Shown: positions 34,633 through 35,000 of the stretch, in pieces
How the letters are laid out: each line of letters opens with the position of its first letter
How positions within the stretch are numbered: the stretch's first letter is position 1
Assembly (NCBI GenBank): GCA_905221605.1
Contig: CAJNDS010000883.1
Location: forward strand, 1 to 35,000
DNA from: Symbiodinium natans
Lineage: Eukaryota > Sar > Dinophyceae > Suessiales > Symbiodiniaceae
DNA: 35,000 nt
Reading direction: 5' to 3'
The notes under the pieces: generated by a model
Seen by the model: only the letters and a program-made list of their open reading frames with translations
What the model was told of the DNA's origin: nothing
The model's database searches: none
Program-made: the position numbers and the translations under genes

Positions 34633-34635
34633 CCC

Positions 34636-34800
34636 ACACGAGCCTTGTAAACTCCCCAAGAAAGCCGAGGCTTGGTGAGGAGGAAGTGGGGAAGCTCGTC
34701 TTTCTGGACGACTCAGACTGGACCAAGTTTCCCTGTGCTGCTCGGCTTGAAAAGTCAGGGGGGCTCAGGGTTGAGGAGCTTAGCTTGCTGTTTAGTTTAG
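34636..34800 (+). CDS. Coding-like segment, possible exon
   Basis: One plus frame is open from about 34630 to 34810 with no ATG. Its centre (RLGEEEVGKLVFLDDSDWTK, then FPCAARLEKS) is acidic and polar. It follows ACTCCCCAAG and ends near TTTAGGG units at 34795, fitting the exon-between-blocks pattern. 34830-35000 has a T run, a short unique segment and degenerate TTTAGGG units at the window end. Function unknown. Confidence 0.3.
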
Positions 34801-35000
34801 TGTTTAGGGTTTAGGGTTTAGGGTTTAGTTTTTTTTTTTCGAGGCTTCTTTAAGCTCATCCAGGTTGCCAGAAATTTCAGCAGTGCACATGTTCCGTCTG
34901 AGGGTCCGCTTTCATGATGCTCCTGGGGTCTAGGCCTGGTTCGGGTTCAGGGTCTCGGGCTTAGGGTTTAGGGTTCAAGGTTCAAGGTTTAGGCTGCTTT

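Noticed and set aside
3091-34990. Window interpreted as a chromosome end (subtelomere running into a telomere)
   Set aside because: Telomere units occur throughout in both orientations with unique DNA on both sides, and neither window edge is a pure array. A subtelomeric location remains possible but is not shown.

Overview
This window looks like nuclear DNA of a microbial eukaryote whose telomere repeat is the plant type, TTTAGGG/CCCTAAA. That heptamer occurs in several dozen separate blocks in both orientations, not as one terminal array. This, the mid-range GC outside a few islands, and the very short GT-AG introns that can be read suggest an alga or another protist (dinoflagellate, cryptophyte, glaucophyte and chromerid lineages all have TTTAGGG telomeres). 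The sequence alone does not assign a species. No rRNA or tRNA gene, CRISPR array, bacterial operon or recognisable viral gene was seen.

Layout. 1-2480: a pyrimidine-rich diverged tandem repeat, then over 1 kb of almost pure purine. 2500-6150: telomere-repeat blocks, a 331-bp and a 590-bp tandem duplication, a 56-bp-arm palindrome and a cluster of about eleven short palindromes. 6150-7600: a 139-151-bp tandem repeat and weak ORFs. 7600-17750: unique segments of 60-400 bp separated by telomere-repeat blocks. This part holds the most convincing gene (four exons, 9740-10781, a polytopic membrane protein) and many short coding-like segments. 18085-20255: an AT-rich island with inverted ends, diverged internal repeats and a giant hairpin. 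20255-35000: the same alternation of telomere-type blocks and short unique segments, with a transposon-like inverted-repeat element at 30218-30831 and a possible coiled-coil gene at 28064-29605.

Main hypothesis. Several telomere-type blocks sit exactly where an intron would be. The block begins GTTTAGGG (GTTTGGGG in one case) directly after a coding-like segment, ends in AG, and removing it joins two open frames in phase. Examples are 8182-8278, 13813-13854, 16897-16963, 17211-17242, 29555-29588 and 31104-31202. If this is real, telomere repeats here act as introns or seeded them.

Caution. Stop-free runs of 30-100 codons are common by chance at this composition, and in places both strands can be read as plausible protein. 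Almost all exon models except 9740-10781 are therefore low confidence and need RNA evidence. Gene functions are mostly unknown. The only family-level hint is a degraded hAT-transposase-like C-terminus at 8551-8736 (minus strand).
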